DNA from: Cedecea lapagei
GTDB taxonomy: Bacteria > Pseudomonadota > Gammaproteobacteria > Enterobacterales > Enterobacteriaceae
Length of the DNA stretch: 64,000 nt
Assembly (NCBI RefSeq): GCF_900635955.1
Contig: NZ_LR134201.1
Span: 2,728,001-2,792,000 of the forward strand
Direction of reading: 5' to 3'
The notes under the pieces were generated by a model that worked only from the letters and a program-made list of their open reading frames with translations, was not told the origin of the DNA and searched no databases. Every line of letters starts with the position of its first letter. Position 1 is the first letter of the stretch. Below are positions 61,701 to 64,000 of the stretch, piece by piece. A program made the translations under genes and the position numbers.

Positions 61701-61758
61701 GGTTAGGGTGAGGGGTTGTATTAGATTGTTGACTCACCGTTAATCTCCATAAGGGCAT

Positions 61759-61775
61759 TGTTTATACGAGGTTTA
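61759..61775 (+). promoter_or_regulatory. PhoP box upstream of phoP
   Basis: TGTTTA-TACGA-GGTTTA is the direct-repeat PhoP site (K/T-GTTTA, N5, GGTTTA). It lies about 60 bases before the phoP ATG and fits autoregulation in low magnesium. It begins about 60 bases from the estimated IS110 edge, so the insertion appears to spare it. Confidence 0.85.
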
Positions 61776-61836
61776 TTTCCTGTCATCGATAATTAGCGCT
61801 AAACTATCAATACTATGAATAAACTGGGGAAATACG

Positions 61837-62508
61837 ATGCGCGTTCTGGTTGTGGAAGATAATGCCCTGCTGCGTCATCACCTTAAGGTTCAGCTTCGTG
61901 AAGCGGGCCATCAGGTAGATGCGGCCGAGGATGCCAAAGAGGCAGACTATTTCCTTAATGAACATACACCGGATATCGCGATTGTTGACTTAGGGCTGCC
62001 GGACGAAGACGGCATGAGCCTCATCCGCCGCTGGCGCAGCCACGACGTGACAATCCCGATTATGGTGCTGACCGCCCGCGAAGGCTGGCAGGATAAAGTC
62101 GAAGTGCTTGGCGCGGGCGCAGACGACTACGTCACCAAACCTTTCCATCTGGAAGAGGTGGTTGCCCGCATGCAGGCGTTGATGCGCCGTAACAGCGGCC
62201 TGGCCTCGCAGGTCATCTCCCTGCCGCCGTTCCAGGTTGATTTGTCCCGCCGCGAGCTGTCGATTAACGACAATCTGATCAAGCTCACCGCGTTTGAGTA
62301 CACCATCATGGAAACCATCATCCGTAACGCCGGCAAGGTGGTCAGCAAAGACTCGCTGATGCTACAGCTTTACCCGGACGCAGAGCTGCGAGAAAGCCAC
62401 ACTATCGACGTGCTGATGGGCCGTTTACGTAAAAAAATTCAGGCCGAATATCCGCAGGAAGTGATTACTACCGTGCGCGGCCAGGGCTACCGATTCGATC
62501 TCCACTAA
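61837..62508 (+). CDS. phoP: Response regulator PhoP
   Basis: OmpR-type transcription factor for the Mg2+, acid and antimicrobial-peptide response. The 223-residue protein has a receiver domain with the phospho-acceptor Asp in AIVDLGLPDEDG and Lys in VTKPFHLEE. The C-terminal winged helix ends in VITTVRGQGYRFDLH. phoQ begins on the base after its stop codon. Confidence 0.98.
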   Translation: MRVLVVEDNALLRHHLKVQLREAGHQVDAAEDAKEADYFLNEHTPDIAIVDLGLPDEDGMSLIRRWRSHDVTIPIMVLTAREGWQDKVEVLGAGADDYVTKPFHLEEVVARMQALMRRNSGLASQVISLPPFQVDLSRRELSINDNLIKLTAFEYTIMETIIRNAGKVVSKDSLMLQLYPDAELRESHTIDVLMGRLRKKIQAEYPQEVITTVRGQGYRFDLH

Positions 62509-63978
62509 ATGCTGAAAATCTTTCGTCATATTCTGCCCCTCTCGCTGCGGGTTCGTTTCTTACTGGCTACCGCAGCAGTCGTAATGGTGCTGTCCCTGGC
62601 CTATGGCCTGGTGGCGCTGGTTGGCTACAGCGTCAGCTTCGACAAAACGACCTTCCGCCTGCTGCGCGGGGAAAGCAACCTGTTCTATACGCTGTCCAGC
62701 TGGAAGGACGGCAAGCTGCAGGTGGATTTGCCGGACAACATCAGTATTCAAAGCCCGACCATGGCGCTGATTTACGACGAGCACGGCAAGCTGCTGTGGA
62801 TGCAGCGAAATGTCCCGGACGTGGTGCAGCAGATCCAGAAGGAGTGGCTGACCGGTAACGGCTTCCACGAGCTGGAGGCCGACTACGCCACCAGTACCGC
62901 CCTGCTGGACAACGACAAAGACCGCCTCGCCCAGCTGAAAGATATGCATGACGACGAGAGCGACGACGGCTACGAGATGACCCACTCGGTGGCGGTAAAC
63001 CTCTACCCTGCCACCGCCCGCATGCCCGCGCTGACCGTGGTTGTGGTGGACACCATTCCTATCGAGCTGAAGCGCTCGTACATGGTCTGGAGCTGGTTTA
63101 TCTACGTTCTGCTGGCCAACCTGCTGCTGGTGGTGCCGCTGCTGTGGCTTGCCGCCTGGTGGAGCCTGCGCCCGATTCAGGAGCTGGCTCAGGAAGTGCG
63201 CGAGCTGGAAAAACACGATCGCGACAGCCTGAACCCGGAAACGACGCGCGAGCTGACGAGCCTGGTACGCAATCTTAACCAGCTGCTGCGCACCGAGCGC
63301 GATCGGCACGATAAGTACCGCACCACGCTGACGGACCTCACCCATAGCCTGAAAACCCCGCTCGCCGTGCTGCAGTCGACATTGCGTTCGCTGCGCACCG
63401 ACAAGATGAACGTTGAGCAGGCCGAGCCCGTGATGCTGGAACAGATCAGCCGCATCTCGCAGCAGATTGGCTACTACCTGCACCGCGCCAGCATGCGCGG
63501 CAACAGCACCTTATTAAGCCGCGAGCTGCATTCCGTTGCGCCGCTGCTGGATAATCTGTGCTCGGCACTGAATAAGGTATACCAGCGTAAAGGCGTCAAC
63601 ATCACGCTGGACGTCTCGCCGGAAATTACCTTTATCGGCGAGAAAAACGACTTTATGGAAGTGATGGGCAATCTGCTGGATAACGCCTGTAAATACTGCC
63701 TTGAGTTCGTGGAAATCACCGCCCGCCAGACCGAAGATACGCTGCATCTGATTGTTGACGACGACGGCCCGGGCATACCTGAAAGCAAACGCGCGATGGT
63801 CTTCGATCGTGGCCAGCGGGCCGATACGCTGCGCCCAGGCCAGGGCGTGGGGCTGTCGGTTGCCAGAGAGATTGTCGAGCAGTACGACGGTGAAATTCAG
63901 ACAGGGGCCAGCATTCTGGGCGGCGCGCGCATGGAGGTGATTTTTGCCCGTCAGCAGCCGGAACAGAATGAAGGGTGA
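62509..63978 (+). CDS. phoQ: Sensor histidine kinase PhoQ
   Basis: Inner-membrane sensor of low divalent cations, acid pH and cationic peptides; phosphorylates PhoP. The 489-residue protein has TM1 (RFLLATAAVVMVLSLAYGLVALVGY) and a periplasmic PAS-like sensor with the acidic cluster DMHDDESDDGYEM that binds Mg2+. TM2 and HAMP follow, then the H-box LTDLTHSLKTPLAVLQ with the phosphorylated His. The N, G1 and G2 boxes are NLLDNACKYC, DDDGPGIP and GQGVGLSV. Confidence 0.98.
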   Translation: MLKIFRHILPLSLRVRFLLATAAVVMVLSLAYGLVALVGYSVSFDKTTFRLLRGESNLFYTLSSWKDGKLQVDLPDNISIQSPTMALIYDEHGKLLWMQRNVPDVVQQIQKEWLTGNGFHELEADYATSTALLDNDKDRLAQLKDMHDDESDDGYEMTHSVAVNLYPATARMPALTVVVVDTIPIELKRSYMVWSWFIYVLLANLLLVVPLLWLAAWWSLRPIQELAQEVRELEKHDRDSLNPETTRELTSLVRNLNQLLRTERDRHDKYRTTLTDLTHSLKTPLAVLQSTLRSLRTDKMNVEQAEPVMLEQISRISQQIGYYLHRASMRGNSTLLSRELHSVAPLLDNLCSALNKVYQRKGVNITLDVSPEITFIGEKNDFMEVMGNLLDNACKYCLEFVEITARQTEDTLHLIVDDDGPGIPESKRAMVFDRGQRADTLRPGQGVGLSVAREIVEQYDGEIQTGASILGGARMEVIFARQQPEQNEG

Positions 63979-64000
63979 AATAGTCCCGTAACCCGGCCCG

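Noticed and set aside
1..64000. tRNA, rRNA genes and CRISPR arrays
   Set aside because: None recognised by eye on either strand; no regularly spaced repeat-spacer structure.

Overview
The window is an enterobacterial chromosome segment. Many of its genes match Escherichia coli core genes almost residue for residue (AnsA, GapA, YeaG, Icd, MnmA, PurB, PhoP, PhoQ), but the gene order, an extra chitinase and several accessory islands differ from E. coli. The closest fit is an Enterobacter, Cedecea, Kosakonia or Lelliottia type genome; the sequence alone does not let me name the genus. I see no rRNA, tRNA or CRISPR array.

Layout. 1-11.6 kb is backbone: sppA (3' end), ansA-pncA, a secreted GH18 chitinase, yeaC and msrB, gapA-yeaD, mipA, and yeaGH behind a clear sigma-54 promoter. 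11.6-15.0 kb is the blue-light module bluR, bluF, ycgZ, ymgA, ariR. 15.3-29 kb holds a Nudix hydrolase, a kinase-like protein, yeaK, yeaL, a four-gene polar amino acid ABC transporter, a chemoreceptor, the nimR/nimT pair, a methyltransferase, yeaO, a LysR regulator and an MBL-like periplasmic protein. 29-34 kb is a run of small stress-type or envelope genes (SDR, yqaE, DUF1304, fumD, a VDSFPD-repeat secreted protein, a Fur-boxed small exported protein). 33.7-39.9 kb is a chain of regulator plus oxidoreductase or efflux pairs.

40.4-46.3 kb is an AT-rich island whose centre is a bacterial lipoxygenase of the animal/plant type, in an apparent operon with two paralogous Ig-like proteins that end in an intimin/invasin-like lectin module, and divergent from a 433-residue protein of unknown function. 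46.3-52 kb is a string of single-gene cassettes separated by copies of a degenerate palindromic repeat. 52-54.4 kb, between a truncated phage integrase and the 3' end of icd, holds an overlapping gene pair (COG1106-type ATPase plus a small partner) that looks like a candidate anti-phage system. 54.6-64 kb returns to backbone: icd, rluE, nudJ, mnmA, hflD, purB, an IS110-type element inserted in a short repeat array, then phoP-phoQ.

Two cross-cutting observations matter for any reader. First, six genes (ymgA, the chemoreceptor, nimR, the lipoxygenase, one Ig-like gene and the 433-residue gene) are each broken by one single-base indel. Five of these are a +1 at or beside a homopolymer, so assembly error is a serious alternative to gene decay. 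Second, two intergenic regions (546-712 and 29105-29285) hold the same kind of small element, with terminal inverted repeats and a conserved hairpin loop, sandwiched between two identical copies of the local terminator hairpin. The two host hairpins differ, which suggests a small mobile or structural element that targets terminators.
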